From NCBI GenBank assembly GCA_930367215.1, contig OV884060.1, positions 102,386,151 through 102,450,150 of the forward strand: a stretch of 64,000 bases of DNA. Direction: 5' to 3'. Position 1 is the stretch's first letter. Each line of letters opens with the position of its first letter. Shown here in pieces: positions 22,668-34,808 of the stretch. This DNA comes from Pollenia angustigena (Eukaryota; Arthropoda; Insecta; Diptera; Polleniidae). The notes below the pieces were generated by a model that was not told the DNA's origin, ran no database searches, and saw nothing but the letters and a program-made list of their open reading frames with translations. The translations under genes and the position numbers were made by a program.

Positions 22668-22750
22668 GTTCATGTTGTAAAATTCCTTTCTTCATAAAAA
22701 TAATTTAATAAAAATTAAATTTCATGAACTTAAGCCTAATTAAAATATTT
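22668..22750 (-). repeat. Inverted copy of the unit's leading segment
   Basis: Reverse complement of the segment at about 21054-21133 (ATTAGGCTTAAGTTCATG ... GGAATTTTACAACATG). With the triplication it gives a terminal inverted-repeat look of about 75 bp, so the unit may be cargo of an inverted-repeat element that was internally multiplied. Confidence 0.7.
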
Positions 22751-24227
22751 ATAAATCATATTTAATTTAAAGTAGAAGATTCGAAAAAAATGTTTCAATA
22801 ACACTACGTGACAAAATTTCAACAAAGTCGTGACCAAATGAATCTGGCAGCTAATATTTATGTAAAATTTTCCGCTGAATCCGAATATGAAGTCAGAATT
22901 GTCAAAAGTAGAACAGTTTTGAGATATTCCAAAATAACCGTTATTTGTGTTTTTAAGAAAGATGATGTGACTGAAATGAACATATCCAAAAAAACAAAAT
23001 TTTAGCCTAATTCTCCTGACCCCATGCGCCTAATTAAAGGTTAAAGAAAAACATTCGAAAAAAGGTTACATTAAAAAAAAGAATAATAAAAATCAATTGT
23101 TTATATAAATATCTAATAAGTATTTAATCACATCTTATTTTTAATATATAACTTCATATTTAGGTATTTAAGAGAGAAAAATCAAATTTAAAACCAAAAA
23201 AATTTAAAGTGCAATTCCCTAAAAATTTACAGTTTTCCTTATTTGTTCATCTTTTGATTTTATTTCAACCTTCATATTTTTATTGCGATATATTGCACAA
23301 AAATTGATTCCTTCAACGGTTAAAATAAAAATTCATAATAGATTCACAATATTTAGATAGTCGTATTTCTAATTTTTTTAAAAACTCTTTGTTCCACATA
23401 AACATAAATATTCAACAAAAACTTCCATAAAACACGATGGGAAAATAAAACACAGAACAAAGTAAAACTGCAAAATTAAAACAAAGAAAAAATATTCATT
23501 TAGACTTAGCAAAAAAATTTCATTATTCATGAGGCAAAAGCTCATTAAAACCAACGGATAAAGAATTACAAAATCTCTAAGGTAATAAAAGTTGAAGCCA
23601 GAAATTAAGGCACAGAACAAAAGGCGATTTCATCAAGCAACCATTTATCCGGGCTGAAGAAAATATTTCAGCCCACAAATTTAATATCTTAAACTAATTG
23701 AAAAATTTATTTAATTTTAATCTTCCAATAAATGATTTTTTTGTACTTTAGAAATACTGTTTGTTTCGAAATAAAAACTTCTTTAAAGTTAAAATTTGTC
23801 ATATTGAAAAAAATAAATTCACAAAAAATCCGTTTAATAAACCTTTTATAAACCTCTTTATTTTTTATAGCCAAGGCTGTAAGAATTTAGGGTAGGGTGT
23901 TAGACCCCCGGCACAACTCTTTAAAACTGTTCTTCAAATTACAACAAGGAAAATGTGAACATAAGCCACACTCATAAGCACATAGATGTTCACCCACATA
24001 ATAAGAAAGAACATACATCTGCAAAGACTTCACTGGAGTTTAAAAGTATTAATTCATTTGTATTACAAGGTTTATCTGTTAAAAAAAATAAAATAAAATA
24101 TTTGTCTTTAGAAGCTCCATTTTAAAAATATTATAAATTCTTTTCATAATATTTCTAACTTTGTAACATTAATAGAGAATTTTTCAAAAAAGAATTATAA
24201 AATAATAAAGCCACAATACTTTTTATT
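22751..24227. other. Gene-free AT-rich stretch
   Basis: Short open frames (for example 22808-23005 plus, 23378-23620 minus) are Phe/Leu/Lys-rich with no motif. No element ends were identified. Confidence 0.5.
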
Positions 24228-25165
24228 GTTACACTGAAAGAAAAATGCTTCATATATTTAATGAATCATTTTCATAAAAAAGTTTTCCTTGGGTAAATGA
24301 AAATTTTCATTGTCTAAATGGAATTTCATAGGTTTGATGAAGTATTTTCGTTAAAATCGCTTCATTAGATTTCGTAATTACGTTAAAAATTTTCATTGGA
24401 TATATGAAAACTTAAGTTTGTCCAAGTAAAACAAAAAATTTTAATTGGGAACACAAAAAAACAATAAACAAACATAACTATATTCATAACTTAATACAAA
24501 ATTATAGTTTCATTAAAAAAATGTTTAATTGTTATTTAAAAAATGTAAGATTTAATAATTTCATACATCTAATGTTACATGTATGCCATTAAATTTATGA
24601 AATCAAAAAAATTTTTTATAAAAGCAACATATTTCAATAATTGCCTTCATAAATTTAAATTTTCATTATGACAATAAAAATGTCATTATAGTAATGAAAC
24701 AAAAACTTTCAATCCACTTTCAATCAACGTTGTTATTGTTATTATGGACAATTTAATCTCATATTTACGCCCTTAATTGAGAAAAAACATAGTTTTTTTA
24801 TACAAAAACTACACTGCCCCGGTAGACTAGCTGGTAGTGAGCTAGTCTATCAGCGCCGAGGTTGCATGTTCGAATCCCGCCAGAGACAGAAAAAAAATAA
24901 AAAATAAAATAAAGTAAAATAAAATAAGAAAAAAGAAAAAAAAAATAATTAAAAAAATATAAAAAAAAAAAAATTTTACTTTATTGAAAGTATTCATCCA
25001 ATGAATAATATTCATGGATCTAATGTAATGTTTCATTAAGTCCTTTTAATGAAACAGGTTTCATTGATCCAACGAAGCGCTGCATAGGTTCCTTTATAAT
25101 GCAATTTTTCATGGGATTAATGTCAAAATTCGTTAGTATTGCGAAGAAAATTCTTTCAGTGTAAC
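24228..25165. mobile_element. ACACTGAAAGAA-ended element carrying a tRNA-like block, copy A
   Basis: Left terminus GTTACACTGAAAGAA, right terminus its inverse ending CTTTCAGTGTAAC. Two further copies lie at 26231-27157 and, inverted, at 29103-30039. Shared interior includes many TTCAT/ATGAA words. All three have, at the same place, a tRNA-like block followed by an A-rich (AAAAT) tract. No transposase. About 930 bp. Confidence 0.8.
24816..24890 (+). ncRNA. tRNA-like block in copy A
   Basis: Begins GCCCCGGTAGACTAGC, has the palindrome AGACTAGCT/AGCTAGTCT around GGTAGTG, and a B-box core GTTCGAATCCC at 24868-24878, then an A-rich tail. Comparison with copy C suggests the ancestral T arm was GGCGG/CCGCC, now partly eroded. 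It does not fold into a confident cloverleaf, so it is more likely a tRNA-derived SINE head than a working tRNA. Confidence 0.55.
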
Positions 25166-25690
25166 AGCTAAGGCACAAGCTTTATGTTTGCTTTTGTCCT
25201 TTAAGATGTGCTGAATAAGTCAATAAGAAAAACAAAACCATGAAAAACAGAAAAATGTACTTTGGACTTCAAGAAGAATTCTTGACAAAAAGTACGAAAA
25301 AAAAACACAAGTATATCAATTAAAATAGATAATCATTCAAAGCAAATTTCGATCTACCAAAGGTTTAATACAATTTGATGTAAAGATTGATGTTTAACTA
25401 TTGACTGTCAGCCGTCGTCAGTGGCGGTGACTGTTAAACGGCAAACCCCTCTTAAAGGATAGTGTGGTTACAGTAGAAACATGTCAGGGCAACCTGTCCG
25501 AGAAAACCTGGGTTCGATTCCCAGTTCTGTCAAAAATTAAAAATTATCAATAAATTCTAAGTAATTTTATGTTGTAAAATTCGTTTCTTTAAAAAATAGT
25601 TTAATGAAAATTAAATTAAATGATTATCAAAAATTTTAATTAAAACCCATAAAAAGTTCAATAACATAACCACAATACTATTTAAGCATT
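25166..25690 (+). repeat. Diverged, opposite-orientation copy of the triplicated SINE-like unit
   Basis: Starts GCTAAGGCACAAGC and retains, in reverse order relative to 21001-22662, GGACTTCAAGAAGAATTCTT, CAAATTTCGATCTACC and the tRNA-like block. At 25509-25523 CTGGGTTCGATTCCCAG forms a perfect 5-bp T-arm stem around TTCGATT. An A-box-like TAGTGTGGTTA lies near 25460. Being better folded, it may be closer to the ancestral SINE. Confidence 0.7.
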
Positions 25691-25949
25691 ATATAGTTAT
25701 TCCATATAGTTATTTACGAATAAGAATTTTACAACAAGAGCGTAGAGAATTTAGCGAACGGAAAACTTATTAAAAAATCTTTACTATAGCCTTGCAACTG
25801 GGAATAAATAATATGGCTTTAAATTTATATTAAAGTTGTTTTTTATGTTCCCACAGGAACACAAATTTTGTATGTTCTTTACCTTTATGAGCCGTTTACT
25901 AGGGAATGGTAAATGGTTTTGTGAAATCGATTAATCGCACCTCAAAATG
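25691..25949. other. Gene-free stretch before the hAT element
   Basis: Unremarkable AT-rich sequence with no defined repeat. Confidence 0.3.
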
Positions 25950-26230
25950 TGAAATTTACATTTTTTACTTATTACTGAAAAAAATCAGTATTCAGTAAAG
26001 TTTACTGATTACTGGAAGAAAAATCAGTATGCAGTAAAGTTTACTGAATACTGAAAAAATTTCAGTAATCAGTAAATTTTATTGATTACTGAAAATTGAG
26101 TCACGATTACGTATTTTTTTTTTTTTTTTTTTTTTGACAAGCTCAATGCTTTGCGGGTTTAGCACAAGAAATATTTGTAAATTTGAAAATTTTTTAAATA
26201 AAGATAAAAAAGATTTTATGTATTATTGCA

Positions 26231-27157
26231 AGAAAAATGCTTCATATATTTAATGAATCATTTTCATAAAAAAGTTTTCCTTGGGTAAATGAAAATTTTA
26301 ATTGTCTAAATGGAATTTCATAGGTTTGATGAAGTATTTTCGTTAAAATCGCTTCATAAGATTTCGTAATTACGTTGAAAATTTTCATTGGATATATGAA
26401 AACTTAAGTTTGTCCAAGTAAAACAAAAAATTTTAATTGGGAACATAAAAAAACAATATACAAACATAACTATATTCAAAAATTAATGCAAAATTATAGT
26501 TTCCTTAAAAAAATGTTTAATTGTTAATTAAAAAATGTAAGATTTAATAATTTCATAAATCTAATGTTACATGTATGCCATTAAATTTATGAAATCAAAA
26601 AATTTTTTTATAAAAGCAACATATTTCAATAATTGCCTTCATAAATTTAAATTTTCATTATGACAATAAAAATGTCATTATAGTAATGAAACAAAAACTT
26701 TCAATCCACTTTCAATCAACGTTGTTATTGTTATTATGGACAATTTAATCTCATATTTACGCCCTTAATTGAGAAAAAAACATAGTTTTTTTATACAAAA
26801 ACTACACTGCCCCGGTAGACTAGCTGGTAGTGAGCTAGTCTAGCAGCACCGAGGTTACATGTTCGAATCCCACCAGAGACAGAAAAGAAATAAAAAATAA
26901 AATAAAGTAAAATAAAATAAGAAAAAAGAAAAAAAAAATAATTAAAAAAAATATAAAAAAAAAAAAATTTTTCTTTATTGAAAGTATTCATCCAATGAAT
27001 AATATTCATGGATCTAATGTAATGTTTCATTAAGTCCTTTTAATGAAACAGGTTTCATTGATCCAACGAAGCGCTGCTAGGTTCCTTTATAATGCAATTT
27101 TTCATGGGATTAATGTCAAAATTCGTTAGTATTGCGAAGAAAATTCTTTCAGTGTGG
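26231..27157. mobile_element. ACACTGAAAGAA-ended element carrying a tRNA-like block, copy B
   Basis: Near-identical to copy A over its full length, but the left tip is eroded (GCAAGAAAAATGCTTC); the right end CTTTCAGTGT is intact. It ends immediately after the C-terminal coding sequence of the hAT transposase, so it inserted into that element's 3' region. Confidence 0.8.
26809..26880 (+). ncRNA. tRNA-like block in copy B
   Basis: Same as in copy A with GCCCCGGTAGACTAGC and B-box core GTTCGAATCCC at 26861-26871; the T-arm stem is not maintained. Followed by the A-rich tail. Confidence 0.5.
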
Positions 27158-27159
27158 CT

Positions 27160-28590
27160 TTTCTTAATACAAGCATTTCAAAATTTGTATCACTGAATCT
27201 TCTGGAACGATTCACAATCCCAGCGAAAGAAAACAATCTTTCTACAGGAGCAGACGAAGGCAAAGGGGTGGGGTATGGTATTTCACAAACACGTTTTTAA
27301 TAGTACTGTGATTATGCAGACAATTTTTGCTAGTGTCTTGTTCGGCCAGGTACAAAATTGTTATTAATAGTTATGCCCGCATCTGTTAAAGAAAATAAGA
27401 TAAGCATGTGAAAATTAAATACAAAAATTTAATGAAAAATAAGATGCAAAACGTTACCACTACTTTCCTCTCCAAAATCTAAAAATGATTTTTGCGGTCT
27501 TTGAGGCAAAGCACGGCTTTCAATTGTGGGTATTTTTCCATATTTTACAACATATGTATTAAACATTTTCTTAACCTCTTCTTCTGTTTTCTCCGTTGCC
27601 GTTTCTAAAAGTGGTTTTAGAAACCCTAGCTTTATTTCAGGTATTGTTATGGCGGCAATAATGGCATCCCAAGTGTCGGGCTAGATCAGAAAATATTTTT
27701 CGAATCTCTTAACTCTCTTGCAGTTTTTTACTTAATTCGACTAAGTATTTAAATTCGGCTTTCTGTAAACGGCCAAATTTTATTTTTAAAGAGACAATAG
27801 TTGGGACAAAGTGACCGAAAAATATATCTTTTTCCCCCTGAAGATCATCAATTGCCTCGGCTAAAGGTTCCATTATGCTTATATATTCCTCCAAATACTC
27901 AATTTCATCAGCAGGAATAGTGGGGATGGAAAGACGATAGCAAAATTCCGGTAGATTTGCCTTATGTTGTAGCAACTTCTTTACTAAATCGCAAGAGAAT
28001 TCCATCTTTTTATACAAGGGGTCGATAAATTGGTACTTAAAACTGAAATGACTATTTCTGCAGATTTTGGTCTATTACACTTGTTCCAAATCTGTGTACA
28101 TCTATAACCAAAAAATTAAAATATAGAGTAGTTTGTAATTTAAATTTTATCAATGTTACCGTCTGAAAGAATTTTTGTGTATATTTTTTACGTCTTGACT
28201 TAAAGTATTCATAATTTTGTTGAAATCGGTTGTAGCCACAATATTTAATGTGTGACTAGCACATGTGAAATGTTTAGATAACTTTATGACTAAACATTCG
28301 TTTCCTCATCTGAGTCAGAATCAGATTCTTCATCACTATTATGTTCATTATTATTATTCTTATTATGGAAATAAATATTTATTTATAAATATATTATTTT
28401 CTTACTTAATTCGACTCCAAATTATTTAAATGCTTTAATGAAATTTGATCCGTTGTCAGTGATAGTGTAAACAAATTTGTCAACCGGCAATTTATATTCT
28501 CTATTGATATCGCATATCATTTTCGTAATACGATCAAAGGAATGTGTTCCTTTAAACCGCCAACAAGCTAATGTTACAGACAGGTTGATT
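27160..28590 (-). pseudogene. hAT transposase relic, BED/ZBED-type group
   Basis: Read from high to low coordinates, homology blocks follow the order of a hAT transposase. They are RFKGTHSFDRITKMICDIN (about 28565-28510), TITDNGSNFIKAFK (second catalytic region, about 28470), an acidic DEESDSDSDEE stretch, and KHFTCASHTLNIVATTDFN (about 28270-28215). Next come IWNKCNRPKSAEI (about 28085), a 102-codon open segment with IEYLEEYISIMEPLAEAIDD and GHFVPTIVSLK (28017-27709), and PEIKLGFLKPLLE (about 27640). The C-terminal dimerisation motif is PSSAPVERLFSFAGIVNRSR (about 27270-27200). Interruptions between blocks may be introns (for example around 27370-27460) or decay. The N-terminal BED finger and first catalytic acid are not found, and frames break, so it is probably dead. 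Confidence 0.8.
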
Positions 28591-29102
28591 CACATATTTA
28601 TATTAACTGATAAATATTGTATAGTCCATAATTTTTTTAATTACAAAGGAATGTACATTAGGTCCGTTCATCTGTTTCTTTGTTTTATATGCATATTGGA
28701 ATTTCGTTTTATTAACGCTTATTGAGTACGAAAATGCTTACAGTTTTATAATTCTTGTTTTTTTTTTTGTCTGTATAGGTAGTAAAACCTCCCGATGATG
28801 CATTCTTATCAGTAATCAGTAAAATTTACTGAAAATTTTTTTCAGTATTCAGTAAACTTTACTGATTTTTTTTTTCAGTAATCAGTTAAAATATACTGGT
28901 AATGAAAATTCAAGTGCAGTACCAGTAAAAAAAATACTGAAGAAGTACTGGTACTGCAAAGTGCCCATCTTTGCTGTCAATGCTTGGCTTGGAACCCAGC
29001 GTTGCTTTGGGCCTTTTATTTAAAATATTTTTTAAACAAGGCAAAAAAGTTATTATAATTAATTTTAAAGTATGTACTAAATATGAACAAACTATAGCCT
29101 CT

Positions 29103-30039
29103 ACACTTAAAGAATTTTCTTCGCAATACCAATGAATTTTGACATTAATCCCATGAAAAATTGCATTAAAAAGGAACCTATGCAGCGCTTCGTTGGATCA
29201 ATGAAACCTGTTTCATTAAAAGGATTTAATGAAACATTACATTAGATCTATGAATATTATTCATTGGATGAATACTTTCAATAAAGTAAAAAAAAAATTT
29301 TTTTATTTTTTTTAATTATTTTTTTTTTTTTTATTTTTTCTTGTTTTATTTCACTTTATTTTATTTTTTATTTTTTTCTGTCTCTGGCGGGATTCGATCC
29401 GCCAACCTCGGTGCTGATAGACTAGCTCACTACCAGCTGGTCTACTGGGGCAGTGTAGTTTTGGATAAAAAAACTATGTTTTTTACTCAATTAAGAGCGT
29501 AAATATGAGATTAAATTGTCAATAATAAAAATAACAACGTTGATTGAAAGTGGATTGAAAGTTTTTGTTTCATTACTATAATGACATTTTTATTGTCATA
29601 ATGAAAATTTAAATTTATGAAGGCAATTATTGAAATATGTGGCTTTTATAAAAAAATTTTTTGATTTCATAAAGTTAATGGCATACATGTAACATTAGAT
29701 GTATGAAATTATTAAATCTTAAATTTTTTAATTAACAATTAAACATTTTTTTAAGGAAACTATAATTTTGTATTAATTTATGAATATTGTTATGTTTGCA
29801 TATTGTTTTTTTATATCCCCAATTAACATTTTTTGTTTAACTTGGACAAACTTAAGTTTTCATATATCCAATGAAAATTTTTAACGTAATTACGAAATCC
29901 AATGAAGCGATTTTTACGAAAATATTTCATTATAACTATGAAATTCCATTTAGACAATGAAAATTTTCATTTAACCAAGGAAATTTTTTTTTATGAAAAT
30001 GATTCATTAAATATATGAAGTATTTTTCTTTCAGTGTAC
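29103..30039 (-). mobile_element. ACACTGAAAGAA-ended element carrying a tRNA-like block, copy C
   Basis: Inverted relative to copies A and B. It begins ACACTTAAAGAATTTTC and ends TTTTTCTTTCAGTGT. More diverged than A and B, consistent with an older insertion. The tRNA-like block sits at the same internal position. Confidence 0.8.
29380..29452 (-). ncRNA. tRNA-like block in copy C
   Basis: On the minus strand GCCCCAGTAGACCAGC leads to GGCGGATCGAATCCCGCC, in which GGCGG and CCGCC can form the T-arm stem lost in A and B. Preceded on the plus strand by the T-rich complement of the A-rich tail. Confidence 0.55.
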
Positions 30040-32121
30040 GTCTTAAGCTAAAATAAGTAAGGCTATTTTGTTAAGGAGGGTTGTTTTTCTTTTTGGTTTC
30101 TAAGGAACCTTACGCCTACAGTATAAGTTTGATTTTAACAAATGATACAAACATTTTCGGAATTTTGGGAGTTTGTTCTTATTAACCAAACAAAGAACAA
30201 CAAACTTACATTGAAACAGATCGTTTACGAGTTGCACATGCACAAGCAGCAGAATCACAAGAACAAAATATTGCACGGACCGAAATGCAACTTCTATGTA
30301 TGATGCAGCAACGCTCAGAGTATTAGCTAGTAATTCATAAAATGAAGTTAAGCAGCTGTTCTTTGAATGTATTAGTTAGTTGGTACTTAGTCTTAATTAA
30401 AAGTAAACATCTCGTGCTGAAAGTATCAAACTGTGAGTACCTTAAATAGTTACTTATTTCACTAATTTATTTAAATAACAATTTATGTTTAAATTCGTTT
30501 TTGATGTCATATAAAAATAAAATTATAAGAAACTCTATATTAAAATATGAACTGGTGAAATTGGCCATTAGTGATTATTTCTAAATATGTGCCATCGTGA
30601 TTATTTTTAATCGTTTTCAATTAATAATAAGATATTTTATGTCATTAACAGCTAATACCACCAAGTTCAGTTAATACTAACTATAACCATAACTGTCAGT
30701 TAACAAAATTTTTTTACAGTTAAAACCGAACTGAACTTTGTGAAATTGGCCCCTAATTTTATAAATTATATTTTCCATTTTTCAAACAGCTTTAAGACCT
30801 TAAATACAAGTTTTCAATGATTTTACAATTATAAAGAATTCATTCTTAGCCACTTCTGGTAACATTTCTGCTTGTATGTGTTTGTGTTAAAATGAGTGAA
30901 TGAGTCACTGTGTAATAGAGTTTGATAAAGTTAGAAAAAGCGTAGTTTTCAGACTGTTTTATACTCTAGAGTTGTTTAATAATCAACCATTCGTAATAGT
31001 TAAAACAAAGCACAGAGGTCATTAAACCAAGTGCGAATATCCTGCTTAACGCCAGTTTATATGCAGTGGAAAAATGAGGGGGGAAAACCAAAACATAACA
31101 AGCTCTGATAATTATGAAGAAAAATATACAAAATTAGTAAATATAAAATTACCAGCACACAGAAGACAAAAAATGTTTGCAAGTAAGGGAAATTGAAATT
31201 ATTAACATGTATTTAGGGATCTAGCTAAATACTCTTTGTTTGAGTCCAATTTTGTAAAAAGCTTTAATCATATTGGGTATTAAATTTTTGTTAAGAAAAG
31301 CTGTTGACACAGAATCCATTTTAAGGGATTTCCTCTGCTCTTGTTTTCCCTTTTAACTATTTTCCAGAATTATTTTCGCTGGTGTCACCCTCAACGTGGG
31401 CTATATTCAATCACTGTTTGTTTTATCTCATTTTCTTACATTGTAAATTATGAATTATAAAAAAAACTTAACGATACTAAATTTATCATTAGTGTATGTA
31501 GAAAACCATTTACTAATAATATTTCAGGAGTGATAATAAAAATAAAGACAAAGAAACCACAAGATAAGAAAAACTGTAAGTCATCATAAAATTTAGCATT
31601 TAATTCACCAACTAAATATAAATATTTGTTTTCGCTTTAACTTTAAAATTTGAAATCAAATTACTATTGCGTTGGCAGTACGGTTTTACTAAATGCATTA
31701 AACATGGTTACTTGCGTAACTAAAAAGACCATGGGAAGCATCTTCTTATTATAAAAAAGTTATTTGACGTAAAAGCTCCTTCATGCCTAGTCGACTTTAT
31801 TAAATCTTCTATTCTCTAACAACCGCACAGAGGGTAAACATTTTAAATTATGATCACCTCCAATCATATTTTTGTTAACATTTTTCAATTCGAAAATTAA
31901 ATAACTAAGTATTTATTAACTATTAAAACATCGCTATTTTCAAAAATAATAATTTGAATACTTTAAAAGCTACTGTTACATTTCTTTGCAAAGAACAATT
32001 TAACGGGAAAAATCCAAGTTAAAAGCAGTAAATTTATTTATTTTTAGATTAAAAAATTATTATGAAGAGAAATGCAAGTGTATTCAATCAATTAACAGCA
32101 ACATGTAAAATAATTCGATCC
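30040..32121. other. Gene-free AT-rich stretch
   Basis: Apart from the short fragment at 30210-30326 I see no coding signal, repeat ends or RNA gene. CGCGTTATT at 32122-32130 is the 3' target duplication of the following LINE. Confidence 0.5.
30210..30326 (+). pseudogene. Short coding scrap, possibly Helitron or other element N-terminus
   Basis: The frame reads IETDRLRVAHAQAAESQEQ followed by NIARTEMQLLCMMQQRSEY and a stop. The charged Ala/Glu/Gln/Arg-rich helix resembles the repeated segments near the N-terminus of some Helitron proteins. It is too short to be sure, and no neighbouring helicase is present. Confidence 0.3.
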
Positions 32122-32282
32122 CGCGTTATTTTTTTTTTTTTCATTATTTATTTATTGAATCTTCATATATTAAATATGAACTAACAATAATTAATCAAAT
32201 CTTAACCTAATATTATTTTTTGTCCTGCCAGTGCCAGACAAAAATTTTCTTCATCGCGGGTTCTGTTCACTTTTATAGGTGT

Positions 32283-34800
32283 TTATCGCTCATCTAATTG
32301 GATAAGTGCTGCAGTGTCTCTTCTTCTTAAGCGAGTGTGGTCGCTATCATTTAAAATATTTCGTGCTAGTGGGTTCGGGTGCGATTCGAGCCTTTTTAAG
32401 TATTTTACTGCATATTTCGTAATCACAGTTTTAACTAATGGAACATTAAGATCCTTGTGAATATTTGAGATTTTAACATACCAAGGGGCAGCTGTGATTA
32501 TTCGAAGTAGTTTATTTTGGCGCCTTTTAATTTTTTCGATATTAGAGGCCGAGGCAGTGCCCCATAACTGAATACCATAGCACCAGATTGGCTTTAAGAT
32601 GGAGTTGTAAAGAAGAAGTTTGCAGTCGAGACTAAGGACAGAGTTTCTTCCAATAAGCCAATGAATTTGGATGGCTTTTAGTTTCATTTGAGTTAATTTT
32701 GCCTCTATATGGCTTTTCCACGTTAAACGGCGATCTAGATGAATACCGAGGTATTTTACATGCGAATTTTGAGGTATTATTTGATTATTGATTTTAATAG
32801 GGGGGCATGATTCCCGACGCAAGGTGAATGTTATATGTACGCATTTTTGCTCATTGACCTCTATCCTCCATTGCTTTAACCATAGTTCGAGTTGATATAT
32901 ATGATCCTGTAGGTATCGAGATGCTTCTTGGCGGTTTTCGTGCACGCTCAAAAAAGCTGTATCATCAGCAAATGTTAAAGTTTGTGTGTAGTTGTTTGTT
33001 GGCATATCCGAGGTATATATTAAGTATAAAAGTGGGCCCAGGATGCTTCCCTGAGGGACTCCAGCGTCAATTTGCTGAGGAGAGCTTAAATAATCACCTT
33101 CTTTAATAATAAACTTTCGACCGACTAAGTAGCTTTCTAACAGCTTGTGTGTGTTTACTGGTAAGTTTAGCTTCAATTTATGTAATAAGCCTTCATGCCA
33201 GACTTTATCGAAAGCTTGAGAAACATCGATGAAGAGAGCGGAACAATATTTTTTTTCTTCAAAGGCTTTTCTTATTGCGTTTACTATACGATGAGTTTGC
33301 TCAATTGTGCTGTGTTCTCTTCTAAAGCCGAATTGGTGGTTAGGAATACATCTATTTTCATTTAAAATTGGGGTTAATTTTGACGCTAACAGCTTCTCAA
33401 ACAGCTTTGATATATTAAAAAGTAAGCATATAGGCCTATATGACTCAACTTTTGTGTGATCCTTTCCAGGTTTAGGTATCATGGTGACTAAGGAGACCTT
33501 CCACTTTTGAGGATAGTATTCAAGGCGTAAAATAGCATTAAAAATTAAAAGAGTAATTTTCTTTGCTATGCTGGGTAGCTCCAAAAGCATTTTGTTGCTG
33601 ATCTTGTCAAAACAAGGAGCCTTCTTGGGGTTTAAATCACAAATAGCCTTTTCGATTTCTCTTATCTCAAATCTTAGCGGAACAGCTGCTCTAGCAGCAA
33701 CAGGTGGTAACTCGACCGCAATATCGTGAGATATATTTGGGGTAAATACGTTTTTTAAATGATTGACAAACAGATTTCCTTTTTCAACATCATTTCTTGC
33801 CCAACTTCCATTCAAGTTTCTTAATGGTGGCTTAGAGACAACTGGCCTTTTGAGATTTCTAGCTGCACGCCATAATGAGTAGTCTGATTGGGGGGTTGCA
33901 TCAAGTTCCTTAAGATATTTTTCCAGAGAAGCCATTTTCTTAGTCTGCAGTAACTTTCTTAGCTTTTTTGTACACTCCTTTAGTAAGTTCTTAAGTTGAG
34001 GGGATCTGTGCACTTGCCACTCTCTTCGAGCTCTCCTTTTTTCAGACAAGAGACACTCGGCATCTGTGGAATATATTTTAATATTGTTTGTTCTTTTGGG
34101 GGCAATACTTGAATGTTGAACAGCTAGTTTCAGAAAACTGTCAAAATTAACAAGAGAACGATCTACGTTCTCTGGTGTTCTAAGCGGAATATTTTCTGAG
34201 CAATGGGTACTGAGATATTTATTATATTTTAACCAATTTATTTGTGTGACTAACGGTGCTAAGTAACCAGTCGGAGATAAAATTCTATTGGGTTTAATTA
34301 TAGTAACAATTGTAGGTGTGCGGTCGAAAGATAATTCTAAGGAAGCTTCAACATGAATAGTTTCTGTGGGGATGTTTTTAACCACGCCGAAATCGATGAC
34401 ATCTGGAATTTTTTGCTGATCAGTAGGCCAATATGTCAGTTGTCCGCTCGCGACCACATTTAAATCCATTTTAGAGATTGTATTAAACAGAACACGACAC
34501 TTTGGTGTTATAAGCCGTGACCCCCAGAAGGTATGTTTAGCGTTATAATCGCCAGCGGCAAGGAAACATTGTCCTAGTGATTTGTAGGTAGTGTTTGACT
34601 CGATTTTTTATCAAAATTGCAGAACCTCCACAAGCTCTATCTCGAGGGTCCTTGGTATCATATATTATATAACCATTGATTTTAAACGTATTTCTTGAGG
34701 TCAAATGAGTTTCAGAAACCATCATGACATCAATTTGTTTATTTTTAAGAAAATATTTTTATTCGTTTTTATGTTGGCGAATGCCGTTTGCGTTCCAAAA
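32283..34800 (-). pseudogene. Jockey ORF2: damaged endonuclease plus intact reverse transcriptase
   Basis: ORF2 normally nicks the target DNA and copies the element RNA at the nick. The endonuclease starts just after ORF1 with FWNANGIRQHKNE, a stop, then IDVMMVSETHLTSRNTFKIN and GGSAILIKNRVKHYL. The middle of the domain is deleted, and it resumes in another frame with AAGDYNAKHTFWGSRL. From 34469 to 32283 728 codons are open. Counted from that methionine, reverse transcriptase motifs are YRPICLL (344-350), NHQFGFRREHST (377-388), LFIDVSQAFDKVWH (412-425), AGVPQGSILGPLLY (469-482) and TFADDTAFLS (499-508, catalytic FADD). The usual PGFD-type motif reads PCFDKI at 285-290. The catalytic core looks preserved although the endonuclease is broken. 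Confidence 0.9.
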
Positions 34801-34808
34801 ACAAATTT

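Larger units (their letters stand above)
25950..28975 (-). mobile_element. hAT element with CAGTAATCAGTAAA subterminal repeats
   Basis: Both flanks carry clusters of CAGTATTCAGTAAA/TTTACTGATTACTG words (25976-26095 and 28811-28900). The right end, read inward, is CAAAGATGGGCACTTTG, a typical hAT terminus. The left terminus is not clear. The minus-strand transposase relic at 27160-28590 lies between. Copy B of the ACTGAAAG element sits at its 3' side. Confidence 0.65.

Noticed and set aside
24816..24890. A functional tRNA gene
   Set aside because: B box is good but no complete cloverleaf can be drawn and the T-arm stem is eroded in two of three copies; treated as tRNA-like.
24842..25036. Phe-rich minus-strand frames in the ACTGAAAG elements (also 26791-27030)
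   Set aside because: Translation of the A-rich tail and tRNA-like block; identical in copies because the element is repeated, not because of coding constraint.
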